The translations under genes were made by a program, and so were the position numbers. The notes beneath the pieces were generated by a model. That model saw only the letters and a list, made by a program, of their open reading frames with translations. It was not told the DNA's origin and made no database searches. From the NCBI GenBank assembly GCA_947623965.1, contig CANQIF010000005.1, positions 62,001-126,000 of the forward strand: a DNA stretch of 64,000 bases, given 5' to 3'. The DNA is from an uncultured Alistipes sp. Lineage in GTDB: Bacteria > Bacteroidota > Bacteroidia > Bacteroidales > Rikenellaceae. Positions 1 through 7,479 of the stretch are shown here, one piece after another (position 1 is the stretch's first letter; each line of letters starts with the position of its first letter).

Positions 1-216
1 TCCGGATCGCCGATCCTCAACGGGCGGGGCGAGCTGGTGGGGATCAACTTCGACCGCACGTGGCGCTCGACGATGAGCGACATCCGCTTCGACCCGGCGA
101 TCTGCCGCAACATCGCCGTCGACATCCGCTACGTGCTGCTGGTGATCGACCGCATCGGCGGCGCCGGCTACCTGCTGGACGAGATGACCCTCACCTCCTC
201 CGCCCGCCGGCGCTGA
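1..216 (+). CDS. S46 family dipeptidyl-peptidase, C-terminal fragment
   Basis: The window opens inside this gene; only the last 71 codons are present, read in frame from base 1 to the TGA at 214-216. The fragment starts SGSPILNGRGELVG, which matches the end of the GNSGSP motif that carries the nucleophilic serine of S46 dipeptidyl-peptidases (DPP7/DPP11). It continues with FDRTWRSTMSDI and a VDIRYVLLVID segment, also typical of the family C-terminus. Known members are periplasmic and remove dipeptides from oligopeptide N-termini, feeding amino-acid fermentation in Bacteroidota. Substrate preference (hydrophobic versus acidic) cannot be read from this fragment. A strong terminator follows 37 bases downstream. 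Confidence 0.85.
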   Translation, partial: SGSPILNGRGELVGINFDRTWRSTMSDIRFDPAICRNIAVDIRYVLLVIDRIGGAGYLLDEMTLTSSARRR

Positions 217-253
217 CCGCCGGCGCCTGCTGAGGGGCTCTCCCGACAACACG

Positions 254-290
254 AAAAGAGGCCGCGCGATGCGCGGCCTCTTTTCTTTTA
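254..290 (+). terminator. Rho-independent terminator after the S46 peptidase
   Basis: A perfect 14-bp stem (AAAAGAGGCCGCGC / GCGCGGCCTCTTTT) with a GAT loop is followed by CTTTTA. It ends the peptidase transcript. The IS3 element is inserted only a few bases beyond it. Confidence 0.85.
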
Positions 291-340
291 TCCGATTCTG
301 TCTCGTCCTGCAATAGCGTTACACAAAAAAAGATTAAGCT

Positions 341-778
341 ATGGGAGAAGAGATTAAAAGCTTGTATATCAAGCGGACGCAACGGGATTATTCTTTGGGT
401 TTTAAGTTGTCGGTTGTACGCGAAATCGAACAAGGGGATTTATCCATTCGAGGCTCATTACGCAAGTATGGCATCCAAAGTCATAGCACGGTTTTGAATT
501 GGTGCCGAAAATAGGGTAAATTTGAGCGAGAAATGGTTGTAAACAAAATGAACAAGGGAAAAACGCCCCAGCAACGCATCTTTGAGTTGGAGCAGGAGAA
601 TGAACGCCTGCGCCGTCAGAACGCCTTTTTACAGAAAGAAGTAGAGGATGCAACAGACAAGGCGGGCATCTTGGATATGATAATCAAGATAGCCGAGGAA
701 GAGTTACACCTGCCAATACGAAAAAAATCGGTACCCGAGCAGTCGAAAAGTACTCCAAAGAGCAAGCAAAGCCGATAG
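341..778 (+). pseudogene. IS3 OrfA (HTH plus leucine zipper) broken by an in-frame amber codon
   Basis: Reading from ATG 341 gives an HTH-like N-terminus (RDYSLGFKLSVVREIEQGDL...YGIQSHSTVLNWCRK). Translation then meets TAG at 512-514, codon 58. The same frame resumes at once with GKFEREMVVNKMNKG and a heptad-rich coiled coil (QQRIFELEQENERLRRQNAFL), running to the stop at 776-778. IS3-type OrfA proteins usually read WCRKYG at this point, so a Tyr TAT/TAC to TAG change is the simplest explanation. The ORF track lists only the second half from ATG 533. A protein restarted there would keep the zipper but lose the DNA-binding domain, so this copy is probably unable to transpose by itself. Confidence 0.8.
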
Positions 779-1644
779 GCGCTCTTTGCCGGCTGGTCGG
801 GGTTTCACGACAGAAGTACTATCGCGACAGGTGGCGTGTAAGATGCAGTCAAGACAAGGCAGCGGAGGTCGTATCGCTTGTGCAGGAGATTCGGCGCGTG
901 ATGCCGCGCATAGGAGTACGTAAATTGTATCACCTGTTGAAAGAACCGCTCACCGCCTTGGGCGTAGGACGGGATAAACTCTTCGATGTTCTGCGGGCCA
1001 ATCATCTGCTGGTCGTGCCGAAGCGCCAATACCGTCAAACGACCCAATCGAAGCATCTGTATTATAAGCACAAGAATCTTGTGTTGACGCGGGTTCCCAC
1101 TCGTCCCGAAGAGATATGGGTGTCGGATATAACCTATGTCGGAGGCAGAGACCGACATACGTATTTAGCATTGATTACCGATGCCTACTCGAAGAAAATC
1201 ATGGGCTATGATCTCTCAGCGTCACTTTCTGCAGAAGGAGCTGTAAGAGCGTTAAGAATGGCGTGTCGAGATAGAATGTATAAGGAGCAACCACTGATAC
1301 ACCACTTGGATAGGGGCATACAATACTGTTGTGATGAGTACCAGCAGCGACTGAAAGAATATGGTATTATGGTAAGTATGACGGAGCGTTATGATCCATA
1401 CGCAAATGCTGTGGCGGAGCGGATAAATGCGACTATAAAACACGAATTTTTATTGGAGGAGTTGTCATGCGATTTAAGGACACAGCAGAAGGTGGTGGCT
1501 CAGAGTGTGGCGATATATAACGGTATGCGTCCGCACCTGTCGTGCGGTATGCTTACGCCTGACCAAATGCACCGCCAAAACATAAAGAAAGTTAAAACGT
1601 ACAGAACATTAAACCACAACACGGGCGTCCGTGTTGTGGTTTAA
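721..1644 (+). CDS. IS3 transposase OrfB, DDE integrase core, -1 frame
   Basis: This frame is the catalytic half of the transposase. It carries WVSDITYV (first Asp), HHLDRGIQYCCDEYQ (second Asp; most relatives have HHSDRG) and a catalytic Glu in NAVAERINATIKHEF. The ORF track starts it at GTG 880, but the frame is open further upstream through GTRAVEKYSKEQAKP and LCRLVGVSRQKYYRD, both normal OrfB N-terminal sequence. The junction with orfA contains A AAA AAA at 721-727, read in the orfA frame, which is the classical -1 slippery heptamer. I therefore start the feature there and expect an OrfAB fusion by programmed frameshifting. The upstream amber in orfA would prevent full-length OrfAB. Confidence 0.85.
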   Translation, partial: KKIGTRAVEKYSKEQAKPIGALCRLVGVSRQKYYRDRWRVRCSQDKAAEVVSLVQEIRRVMPRIGVRKLYHLLKEPLTALGVGRDKLFDVLRANHLLVVPKRQYRQTTQSKHLYYKHKNLVLTRVPTRPEEIWVSDITYVGGRDRHTYLALITDAYSKKIMGYDLSASLSAEGAVRALRMACRDRMYKEQPLIHHLDRGIQYCCDEYQQRLKEYGIMVSMTERYDPYANAVAERINATIKHEFLLEELSCDLRTQQKVVAQSVAIYNGMRPHLSCGMLTPDQMHRQNIKKVKTYRTLNHNTGVRVVV

Positions 1645-1650
1645 CAAACT
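1611..1650 (+). terminator. Hairpin terminator overlapping the orfB stop
   Basis: A 14-bp perfect stem (AAACCACAACACGG / CCGTGTTGTGGTTT) with loop GCGT spans 1611-1642 and includes most of the orfB stop codon region. It is followed by a T-rich stretch. The last codons of the transposase therefore double as a terminator arm. Confidence 0.65.
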
Positions 1651-1698
1651 TTTATTATTTTTGTATCAAATCCTGTAACGCTTTTTTAGGACGACACA

Positions 1699-2261
1699 GT
1701 GGTCAGAGGAGGGCGCGCGGGCCGCGACTTGCGAAGGAACCGCGCGAGCGGACTTGCGGACGCGAGGAGCGGGCCTTCGCGGGGGCGAAGCTGCGGCCCG
1801 CACGGTCCTGACGGACCGGCCTATGACATCGATTCCACACAGGGCCAGCCCGCAGCCGAGCGGATGGGCCTGCGACTTTAGAGGAGCAACCCTCCGCCCG
1901 GGGGCGGCTGCGGGCTGCTTGCGGCTTCAACGAAGCCGCAAATTCAGCATTCAAAATTCAAGATTCAAAATGAGATGGGCTTGCCGGGTATGTTTGGGCA
2001 TACGTTCCGATTCGGGCTGCAGCCTGCGGAGAGCCGCTCGAAGCGGACCTGCGGGACGCGAACTGCGGGCCTCCGCGCCGGGGAGGCTGCGGCCCGCTAC
2101 GGTTCCTTTTCGGAACAGCCAATTCATAATTCAAGATTCAAAATCAACAGCCGGTTCCCGATGCCTAAAGCGGTCGAATGTATCCAAGGCAAGCCCTTCA
2201 CTGGCGGGAGGCTGCACCCCTCCGCCAGCGAATCCTGCCGCCGCTGCTCCTGCGCTGCCCG
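1699..2261. repeat. Modular GC-rich intergenic repeat cluster 1
   Basis: No gene is seen here. The stretch is a string of repeat modules. A first palindromic module (GCGACTTGCGAAGG...GGGGGCGAAGCTGC) covers about 1722-1800. The hairpin CGGTCC-TGAC-GGACCG lies at 1803-1818. A second module with outer arms GCCCGCAGCCG / CGGCTGCGGGC covers about 1848-1918. The hairpin GCGGCTTC-AAC-GAAGCCGC lies at 1921-1939. An AT-rich linker of TTCAAAA-like units covers about 1940-1971. A further palindromic module follows at about 2015-2098, then a GTTCC/GGAAC hairpin at 2102-2116 and another AT linker. About 300 bp is nearly the same as cluster 2 on the opposite strand. Short ORFs called here are repeat artefacts. 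Confidence 0.8.
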
Positions 2262-2744
2262 TCAGTGCAGCACGCGCTCGATGTAGGCGCTGTAATCCTT
2301 CACCTCGGGCTCATAATCCTCGTCGTCGAAGAGCGGCGAGGAGATGAGGAAGTCGGCCGTGGCGCGGTTCAGCGCGATCGGCACGTTGTAGAGCGTCGAG
2401 ATGCGCAGCAGCGCCTTCACATCGACGTCGTGCGGCTGCGCCGACATCGGGTCGCAGAAGAAGATCACGGCGTTGATCTTCCCCTCGGCGATCATGGCGC
2501 CCAGCTGCTGGTCGCCGCCGAGCGGTCCCGACTTCAGGCGGACCACCTGCAGCTCCTGGCGCTCCTCCCCGTCGCACGGGGCCTCAGCGCGGGCCGAGAG
2601 CATCTGTTCGACCATCTTGCCGGTCGTACCCGTGCAGATCAATTGGTGGCGGCACAGCTTGCTGCTGTTCCAGTCGACCCATTCGGCCAGGTCGTGCTTC
2701 ATGTTGTCGTGCGCGACGAGGGCCAGTGTTTTCATCTTTTCCAT
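2262..2744 (-). CDS. mgsA: Methylglyoxal synthase
   Basis: This enzyme converts dihydroxyacetone phosphate to methylglyoxal and phosphate, a cytosolic overflow route from glycolysis under phosphate limitation. The 160-residue protein carries the family hallmarks: ALVAHD near the N-terminus, CTGTTG, LKSGPLGGDQQLGAMIAEG with the catalytic Asp, FFCDPMSAQPHDVDVKALLR, and NRATADFLISSP. Length is close to the E. coli enzyme (152). The start may be the first Met or the Met three codons later (MKTLALVAHD). The 3' end abuts repeat cluster 1. The gene stands alone, 87 bp downstream of the DUF5606 gene on the same strand. Confidence 0.93.
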   Translation of the reverse strand: MEKMKTLALVAHDNMKHDLAEWVDWNSSKLCRHQLICTGTTGKMVEQMLSARAEAPCDGEERQELQVVRLKSGPLGGDQQLGAMIAEGKINAVIFFCDPMSAQPHDVDVKALLRISTLYNVPIALNRATADFLISSPLFDDEDYEPEVKDYSAYIERVLH

Positions 2745-2831
2745 ACTTCGTTTTCGTTACGTGTTATACGGGGCACCCCGCCCCGCTTCCGGATGCCGGT
2801 CGAAAAAGTAGAACCGGCCTAAAATCAAGGA

Positions 2832-3251
2832 CTACTCCTCCGCCTCGCCGGGCAGCTTGAACTCGGTCATGCCGACCGAGACGAGCAGGTTGTACCAGGC
2901 GAAGCACTTCTTGATATCCGAGACATGCACGCGGTCGCGGTCGTACTCGGGCACCACCTCGGCGAAAGCCGCCTTCAGCTTCTCGGGCGCCTCCTTGGGG
3001 CTGATCGCCGCCTTGCCCTCCGTCGAAGCGTAGATGCGCGTGAAGACCTCGGCGAGCGGGAGGTCGTCCCCCTCGGTGAACATCGAAATCTCGGTGAGCG
3101 CGCTCACCTTCGAGTTGGCGGCGGCATTCATGCGCCGGCCGTCGAGCAGCGACTCGACGATCACGCCGCGCGTCGATTGCGCCACGTATTTGAACAGGCC
3201 CGGCTGGCCCGAAATCGCTAAAACTTCTTTCAGTTCCATCATGTTCGTCAT
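2832..3251 (-). CDS. DUF5606 domain protein
   Basis: A 139-residue soluble protein of a family confined, as far as I know, to Bacteroidota. Recognisable parts are KEVLAISGQPGLFKYVAQSTRGVIVESL near the N-terminus, a central KVSALTEISMFTEG segment with ...PLAEVFTRI, and a C-terminal HVSDIKKCFAWYNLLVSVGMTEF. The function is unknown to me. The N-terminal block resembles a small SH3-like or nucleic-acid-binding fold in spacing only, which is inference. The start is probably the Met of MELKEV, a few codons after the first Met. It directly follows the mscS stop codon with no gap, so the two genes are very likely co-transcribed. Confidence 0.75.
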   Translation of the reverse strand: MTNMMELKEVLAISGQPGLFKYVAQSTRGVIVESLLDGRRMNAAANSKVSALTEISMFTEGDDLPLAEVFTRIYASTEGKAAISPKEAPEKLKAAFAEVVPEYDRDRVHVSDIKKCFAWYNLLVSVGMTEFKLPGEAEE

Positions 3252-4199
3252 TTATTTTTCGTTTTTGATATGCAGATCCACCTGCGGAAAGGGAAATTGC
3301 ATCCCCAGTTTGGGCAGTTCGCTGTAGAATCGTTCGTTGAAGCAGAAGAAAACATCCCAGTAATTCGCATTCTCGGTCCAGGCCCGCACCGAAAGCCGCA
3401 CCGAGCTGTCCTCCAACGAGCTGAGCCAGACGACCGGGGCGGGGTCTTTCAGGACGCGGTCATCCTCGGCGAGCAGCTCCAAGATTGCCTTGCGGGCCTC
3501 CTCGACCGCAACGCCGTAGGAGAGCGACAGCGTCCAGTCCACCCGGCGCCGGGGCGCCGTCGTGTAGTTGTCGATGATGCTCGTCGCGATGACGTTGTTC
3601 GGAATGTAGATCGTCCGGTTGTCGGCCGTCGCGATGACCGTCGAGAAGAGCTTGATCTCCTTCACGGTGCCCGTCTGTCCCTGGGCCGTGATGAAGTCGC
3701 CCACGCGGTAGGGCTTGACGATGAGGATCATCACGCCGCCGGCGAAATTCTGCGCCGTGCCGCTCAAGGCCATACCGATGGCCAGCGTGGCGGCCGAGAA
3801 GACGGCGATGAGCGACGTCACGTTGACGCCGAGCGTCTGTACGACGATCAGAATCAAAATCAGCGTCAGCAGGACGCTCACCGTGTTCCGGATGAACGAG
3901 CGGAGCGAGACGTCGACCTTGCGGCGCTCGAAGGTGGCGTTGAGCGCCGCCACCACGCGCCGGATCAACCAGCGGCCGAGGAAGTAGAAGAGCAGTGCGA
4001 TGATGATCTTGATGCCGACCCACAGGGCCTGCTCGAGCATCGAGCGCATCACCTGCGAGAGGTCGAGCGTCATGAGTTTCTCCACCGCCCGGGTGAAGTG
4101 CTCCTTCTGCACGCTGTCGGGCAGAAGGAGGGGCGCCGGCGTTTCATTCTGTAGAAAAAAGAGTCCGATCATCGTTCCGTACCTAAAATTCAGGGGCAA
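3252..4199 (-). CDS. MscS-family small-conductance mechanosensitive channel
   Basis: An inner-membrane pressure-relief channel expected to open under hypo-osmotic shock. The 315-residue protein has a hydrophobic helix around residues 60-80 (IKIIIALLFYFLGRWLI), a second near 108-125 and a pore-lining third helix (VFSAATLAIGMALSGTAQNF) rich in Gly and Ala, as in MscS TM3. Then comes the beta domain (KPYRVGDFITAQGQTGTVKEI, NRTIYIPNN) and the cytoplasmic alpha/beta cage. Length is near the 286 residues of E. coli MscS. The first Met lies in an atypical leader (MPLNFRYGT); the Met at 4172 (MIGLFFLQ) is an alternative start. It is divergent from serB. Confidence 0.88.
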   Translation of the reverse strand: MPLNFRYGTMIGLFFLQNETPAPLLLPDSVQKEHFTRAVEKLMTLDLSQVMRSMLEQALWVGIKIIIALLFYFLGRWLIRRVVAALNATFERRKVDVSLRSFIRNTVSVLLTLILILIVVQTLGVNVTSLIAVFSAATLAIGMALSGTAQNFAGGVMILIVKPYRVGDFITAQGQTGTVKEIKLFSTVIATADNRTIYIPNNVIATSIIDNYTTAPRRRVDWTLSLSYGVAVEEARKAILELLAEDDRVLKDPAPVVWLSSLEDSSVRLSVRAWTENANYWDVFFCFNERFYSELPKLGMQFPFPQVDLHIKNEK

Positions 4200-4226
4200 A
4201 AATAACCAAAAAAAAGAGAAGTTTCT

Positions 4227-4234
4227 TAACTTTG
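4227..4234 (+). promoter_or_regulatory. Bacteroidota -7 box (TAACTTTG) for serB
   Basis: TAACTTTG matches the TAnnTTTG consensus exactly and lies 27 bases before the serB start. An A-rich stretch precedes it; a clear -33 TTG is not obvious. Confidence 0.6.
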
Positions 4235-4261
4235 TAAGACATTTCCGTGAAAACCATCTAA

Positions 4262-5503
4262 ATGAACAATAGAATGAAACAAAGCAACGACGACATCGAA
4301 ATCATCCGCATCAACATTTCGGGGGTCGATCAGACCGGCATGATTACCTCGCTGAGCGAGATCCTGGCCGCCTACGACGCCTGCATTCTCGATATCGGCC
4401 AGGCCAACATCCACTTCTCGCTGACGCTCGGCATCCTCATCAAGACCACGGCCGACAAGTCGGGCTTCATCATGAAGGAGCTTCTTTTCAAGGCTTCGGA
4501 GTTGGGCGTGATGATCCGTTTCACGCCGATTCCCGTTGCCGACTACAACGCCTGGGTGAAGCGTCAGGGCAAGAACCGCTACATCGTGACGCTGCTCGGC
4601 CGCACCGTCTCGGCCCATCATATCGCCGCCGTGACGAAGATCATCACCGACCACGGCCTCAACATCGACGCCATCAAGCGCCTCACGGGCCGCATGCCGC
4701 TCGACAACGACGAGGCGACGGCCAAGGCCTGCATCGAGCTTTCGGTGCGCGGCTCGCTGACGGACGAAGATCGCAGCACGATGCAGCAGGGCTTCATGGA
4801 GCTCTCGCAGATCGGCATCGACGTCTCGTTCCAGAAGGACGACATCTTCCGCCGCAGCCGCCGGCTGATCTGCTTCGATATGGATTCGACCCTTATCCGG
4901 ACGGAGGTGATCGACGAGCTGGCCGAGCGCGCCGGCGTGGGCGACGAGGTGCGCGCCATCACGGAGAGCGCCATGCGCGGCGAGATCGACTTCCGCGAGA
5001 GCTTCACGCGCCGCGTGGCCCTGCTCAAGGGGCTCGACGTCTCGGTCATGGAGGACATCGCCCGCCACCTGCCCTCGACCGAGGGGCTGGAGCGCATGAT
5101 GACCATCCTGAAGCGCGTGGGATACAAGACGGCGATTCTCTCGGGCGGTTTCACCTACTTCGGCAAATTCCTCCAGCAGAAATACGGCTTCGACTACGTC
5201 TACGCCAACGACCTCGAGATCGCGGACGGCAAGCTGACGGGCCGCTATGCGGGCGAGGTGGTGGACGGCCGCCGCAAGGCCGAGCTGCTGCGCCTGCTCT
5301 GCCAGTTCGAGAACATCGACCCGGCCCAGGCCGTGGCGGTGGGCGACGGTGCCAACGACCTGCCGATGCTGAGCCTCGCAGGCCTCGGCATCGCCTTCCA
5401 CGCCAAACCCAAGGTCAAGGCCAACGCCCGCCAGTCGATCTCGACGATCGGATTGGACGGCATCCTCTACTTCCTCGGCCTGAAGGATTCGCAGATCGAG
5501 TAA
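4262..5503 (+). CDS. serB: Phosphoserine phosphatase with N-terminal ACT-like domains
   Basis: Catalyses the last step of serine synthesis, hydrolysis of phosphoserine. The 413-residue protein has two ACT-like regions (about 13-85 and 97-175, ISGVDQTGMITSLSEIL and YIVTLLGRTVSAHHIAAVTKI) followed by a HAD domain. All HAD motifs are present: FDMDSTLI with the nucleophilic Asp, SGGFTYF, and VGDGANDLPML. The C-terminus YFLGLKDSQIE is ordinary for the family. The ACT regions suggest amino-acid binding and feedback, as in other long SerB proteins (inference). ATG 4262 is used; ATG 4274 (MKQSND) is possible. An exact TAnnTTTG box lies just upstream. The gene is monocistronic and divergent from the mscS operon. 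Confidence 0.93.
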   Translation: MNNRMKQSNDDIEIIRINISGVDQTGMITSLSEILAAYDACILDIGQANIHFSLTLGILIKTTADKSGFIMKELLFKASELGVMIRFTPIPVADYNAWVKRQGKNRYIVTLLGRTVSAHHIAAVTKIITDHGLNIDAIKRLTGRMPLDNDEATAKACIELSVRGSLTDEDRSTMQQGFMELSQIGIDVSFQKDDIFRRSRRLICFDMDSTLIRTEVIDELAERAGVGDEVRAITESAMRGEIDFRESFTRRVALLKGLDVSVMEDIARHLPSTEGLERMMTILKRVGYKTAILSGGFTYFGKFLQQKYGFDYVYANDLEIADGKLTGRYAGEVVDGRRKAELLRLLCQFENIDPAQAVAVGDGANDLPMLSLAGLGIAFHAKPKVKANARQSISTIGLDGILYFLGLKDSQIE

Positions 5504-5827
5504 CCGGCGGCGGGAGAGGGCCGCGTTTCGGACGGCCCGCCGGCCTGCTTCGACGGGAGGGCAGCGCTTCCGAAGGCTTTCCCGGCTGCCCTTTCGACCG
5601 CGGCCGGTTCCGTTCGACCGTCGATAGCTTTCGATGGCCCGTTCGATGGCCTGTTCGATGACCCATTCGATAGCCTATTCGACTGCCTTTCGATTGCGTT
5701 TCGATTGTTGCCGACACCGTTCGACTGCCGCCGACTTTTTCGATGGCTTTTTCGTCCGCCCTCTTGATGACCGCCAACTCTTTCGACCGTCGCCAGACCT
5801 TTCAACCCTACCGCTACGCCGACCGCC
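5504..5827 (+). repeat. Degenerate TTCGAT-type tandem repeats between serB and the DUF5689 genes
   Basis: No gene is seen in this 324-bp gap. From about 5590 to 5775 the plus strand repeats units such as TTCGATGGCC, TTCGATGACC, TTCGATAGCC, TTCGACTGCC and TTCGATTGCG. The spacing drifts between about 11 and 18 bases, and roughly a dozen units are recognisable. Just before them, AGGGCAGC...GCTGCCCT may form a weak serB terminator. The gap ends directly in the leader of the first DUF5689 lipoprotein. Confidence 0.55.
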
Positions 5828-6691
5828 ATGCGCTTTTTCGGACCGTATCCCTGCACCGCATCTCCTCGCCGGATGTTTCGCCCGCTCCGGGCGTTTCATC
5901 CGCGCGGACTGTTTTACCCGCTTCGGAAGCTGCTGCTTCGGCCCCTCCGGGTCGCTCTTGCCGGCGGGGCGGCGCTGCTTGCGGGGTGTTACGACGGTCC
6001 CTTCGACCAGACGCCGGCGGTGCGCGAAACGCCCGTTCCGACGACGACCCTCGCCGAGCTCCGACGCCTTTACGCGGGCGAGCCGGTCACGATCTGCAGC
6101 GATCTGGTCGTCGCGGGGCGCGTGACGGCGACCGACCGCGGCGGCAACTTCTTCCGTTCGCTCGTGATCGAGGCCGACGGCGCCGCATTGGAGATCTGGG
6201 CCGGCCTCGATGCGCTGTACAACGACTATCCACTCGGCACGCGGCTTACGCTGCGCCTCGAAGGGCTGGCCCTCGACAGCCGCTACGGGGTGTTGCAGGC
6301 GGGACGCCCCGCCGCGGACGGAGCCGTCGAAGCGATCGGCTCGCAGGCGGCGCTGGACCGACACCTCTTCCGCAGCGGCGATCCGCCCGAACCGGTCGAG
6401 CCGCTGCAGCTGACGATCGGCGAGCTGTGCCCCGCTTATTGCGGCCGGTTGGTCCGCATCACGGGGCTGCGCTTCGCTCCCGAGGCGGTGGAGGAGAGCT
6501 GCTGGGCGGGGTACCGCCGCTTTGCCGACGCTGCGGGCGCCGTGCTTCACACCTATGTCCGACCCTACGCCGACTTCGCCGACGACGAGGTGCCGGCTGG
6601 CCTCTGCACGCTGACGGGGATTCTCCAGTACGACGCGGAGGCGGGCCGTTATCTGCTCAAACTGCGCGATGAAACGGATTGCCGCCCTTAA
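5828..6691 (+). CDS. DUF5689 lipoprotein
   Basis: A predicted lipoprotein of 287 residues from the first Met, with an arginine-rich leader and a lipobox LLAGC (about residues 50-54). The leader is longer than usual, so the Met at codon 16 (MFRPLRAF) is also plausible. The body resembles DUF5689, an OB-fold-like domain found in surface proteins of Bacteroidota: TTLAELRRLYAGEPVTICSD, VVAGRVTATDRGGNFF, then LEIWAGLDALYNDYPLGTRL. A second half has a similar arrangement (LTIGELCPAYCGRLVRITGLRF). No catalytic motif is visible; a binding or cell-surface role is inferred. Its 3' end overlaps the next gene by 23 bp, so the two are one transcription unit. Confidence 0.75.
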   Translation: MRFFGPYPCTASPRRMFRPLRAFHPRGLFYPLRKLLLRPLRVALAGGAALLAGCYDGPFDQTPAVRETPVPTTTLAELRRLYAGEPVTICSDLVVAGRVTATDRGGNFFRSLVIEADGAALEIWAGLDALYNDYPLGTRLTLRLEGLALDSRYGVLQAGRPAADGAVEAIGSQAALDRHLFRSGDPPEPVEPLQLTIGELCPAYCGRLVRITGLRFAPEAVEESCWAGYRRFADAAGAVLHTYVRPYADFADDEVPAGLCTLTGILQYDAEAGRYLLKLRDETDCRP

Positions 6692-7442
6692 CCTGCTGCT
6701 GTTGCTGCTCGGCGGCATCGCCGGCTGCGACCGGACCACCTCGCTCGACGGGGAGGAGCCGGGTGCGGGGCGCTGCTCGATCGCCGCACTCAAGGCCGAG
6801 AGCCGCGGCGAGGCGACACCCCTGCGCCGCGAAATTACGGTGCAGGGCGTCGTGACGGCCAACGACCGCTACGGAGAGTTCACGCGGCAAATCGTCCTCG
6901 AAGATGCGACTGGCGGCATCGTCGTCGGGCTCGAAGCGGCGGAGCTCTACCGCCGCTACCCGGTGGGAATGCGGCTGACGCTCTTCTGCAACGGATTGAC
7001 CCTCTACGACTACGGAGGCCGTTTTGAGCTCGTGGCCGATCCGGCAGGCCCCTACGGCCCGACCGGCATCCGCGCCGATGACTTCGCCCGCCACCTCCAT
7101 CCCGCCGCCGGGACGGGGGCGGCGCCTCTTCCCACCCTGCGCCGCATCGACGAACTGAATGCGGAGGCGATCGACATGTTCGTCCGGTTGGAGGGAGTGC
7201 GCTTTCTCGATGCGGGCGCCTCCTGGTGCGAACGCGACCCCGAGACGGGCCGCGCCCTTACCACGGAACACACAATCGTCGATCGGGCGGGGCACACGCT
7301 CACCGTCCGCGCTCCCTCGACGCTCCGGTATGCCGACGAGATGATCCCCGCGGGCGAGGGGGCTCTTTGCGGGATCGTCGGCTGCTTCGCCGGCCGCTAT
7401 TCGCTGCGCGTCGCGGACCACAGCATCGATTTCGGCGAATAA
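6669..7442 (+). CDS. DUF5689 lipoprotein, second copy
   Basis: A 257-residue lipoprotein with a clean signal sequence and lipobox (MKRIAALNLLLLLLGGIAGC, Cys 20). The mature part starts with a linker and then SIAALKAESRG...REITVQGVVTANDRYGEFTRQIVLEDATGGIVVGL, the same domain plan as the gene upstream. The C-terminal half again presents an OB-like unit (IDMFVRLEGVRFLDAG). The ATG lies inside the upstream gene, 23 bp before its stop, so translation is probably coupled. The pair looks like a diverged tandem duplication. No enzymatic residues are evident; the proteins may be a surface complex. A cluster of GC-rich intergenic repeats begins about 60 bp after the stop. Confidence 0.78.
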   Translation: MKRIAALNLLLLLLGGIAGCDRTTSLDGEEPGAGRCSIAALKAESRGEATPLRREITVQGVVTANDRYGEFTRQIVLEDATGGIVVGLEAAELYRRYPVGMRLTLFCNGLTLYDYGGRFELVADPAGPYGPTGIRADDFARHLHPAAGTGAAPLPTLRRIDELNAEAIDMFVRLEGVRFLDAGASWCERDPETGRALTTEHTIVDRAGHTLTVRAPSTLRYADEMIPAGEGALCGIVGCFAGRYSLRVADHSIDFGE

Positions 7443-7479
7443 GCGGCGGCTTCGGCACCTTGCTTCGGTTGTTGCAGGC

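Larger units (their letters stand above)
299..1698 (+). mobile_element. IS3-family insertion sequence, about 1400 bp
   Basis: The 25-bp ends TGTCTCGTCCTGCAATAGCG... and, reverse-complemented, TGTGTCGTCCTAAAAAAGCG... match at 21 of 25 positions. They begin TG and end CA, as expected for IS3. Between them lie a short orfA with a leucine-zipper region and an orfB with a DDE integrase core in the -1 frame. I see no matching 3-5 bp direct repeat at the flanks (TTC versus GTG). This suggests an old insertion, a rearranged end, or slightly misplaced boundaries. The element sits between a terminator and a cluster of GC-rich intergenic repeats. Its base composition is clearly more AT-rich than the neighbouring genes, consistent with transfer. 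Confidence 0.85.

Noticed and set aside
299-1698. Target-site duplication of the IS3 element
   Set aside because: Flanking bases (GATTC / GTGGT) do not match, so no duplication is claimed.
1754-2347. ORFs inside the repeat clusters, such as 1754-2347, 13831-14217, 14108-16093 and 26897-27127
   Set aside because: They translate the palindromic modules (SLRRAxxSGPAGREL-type strings), begin and end in repeats and lack promoters. The same peptides occur in several clusters because the DNA repeats.
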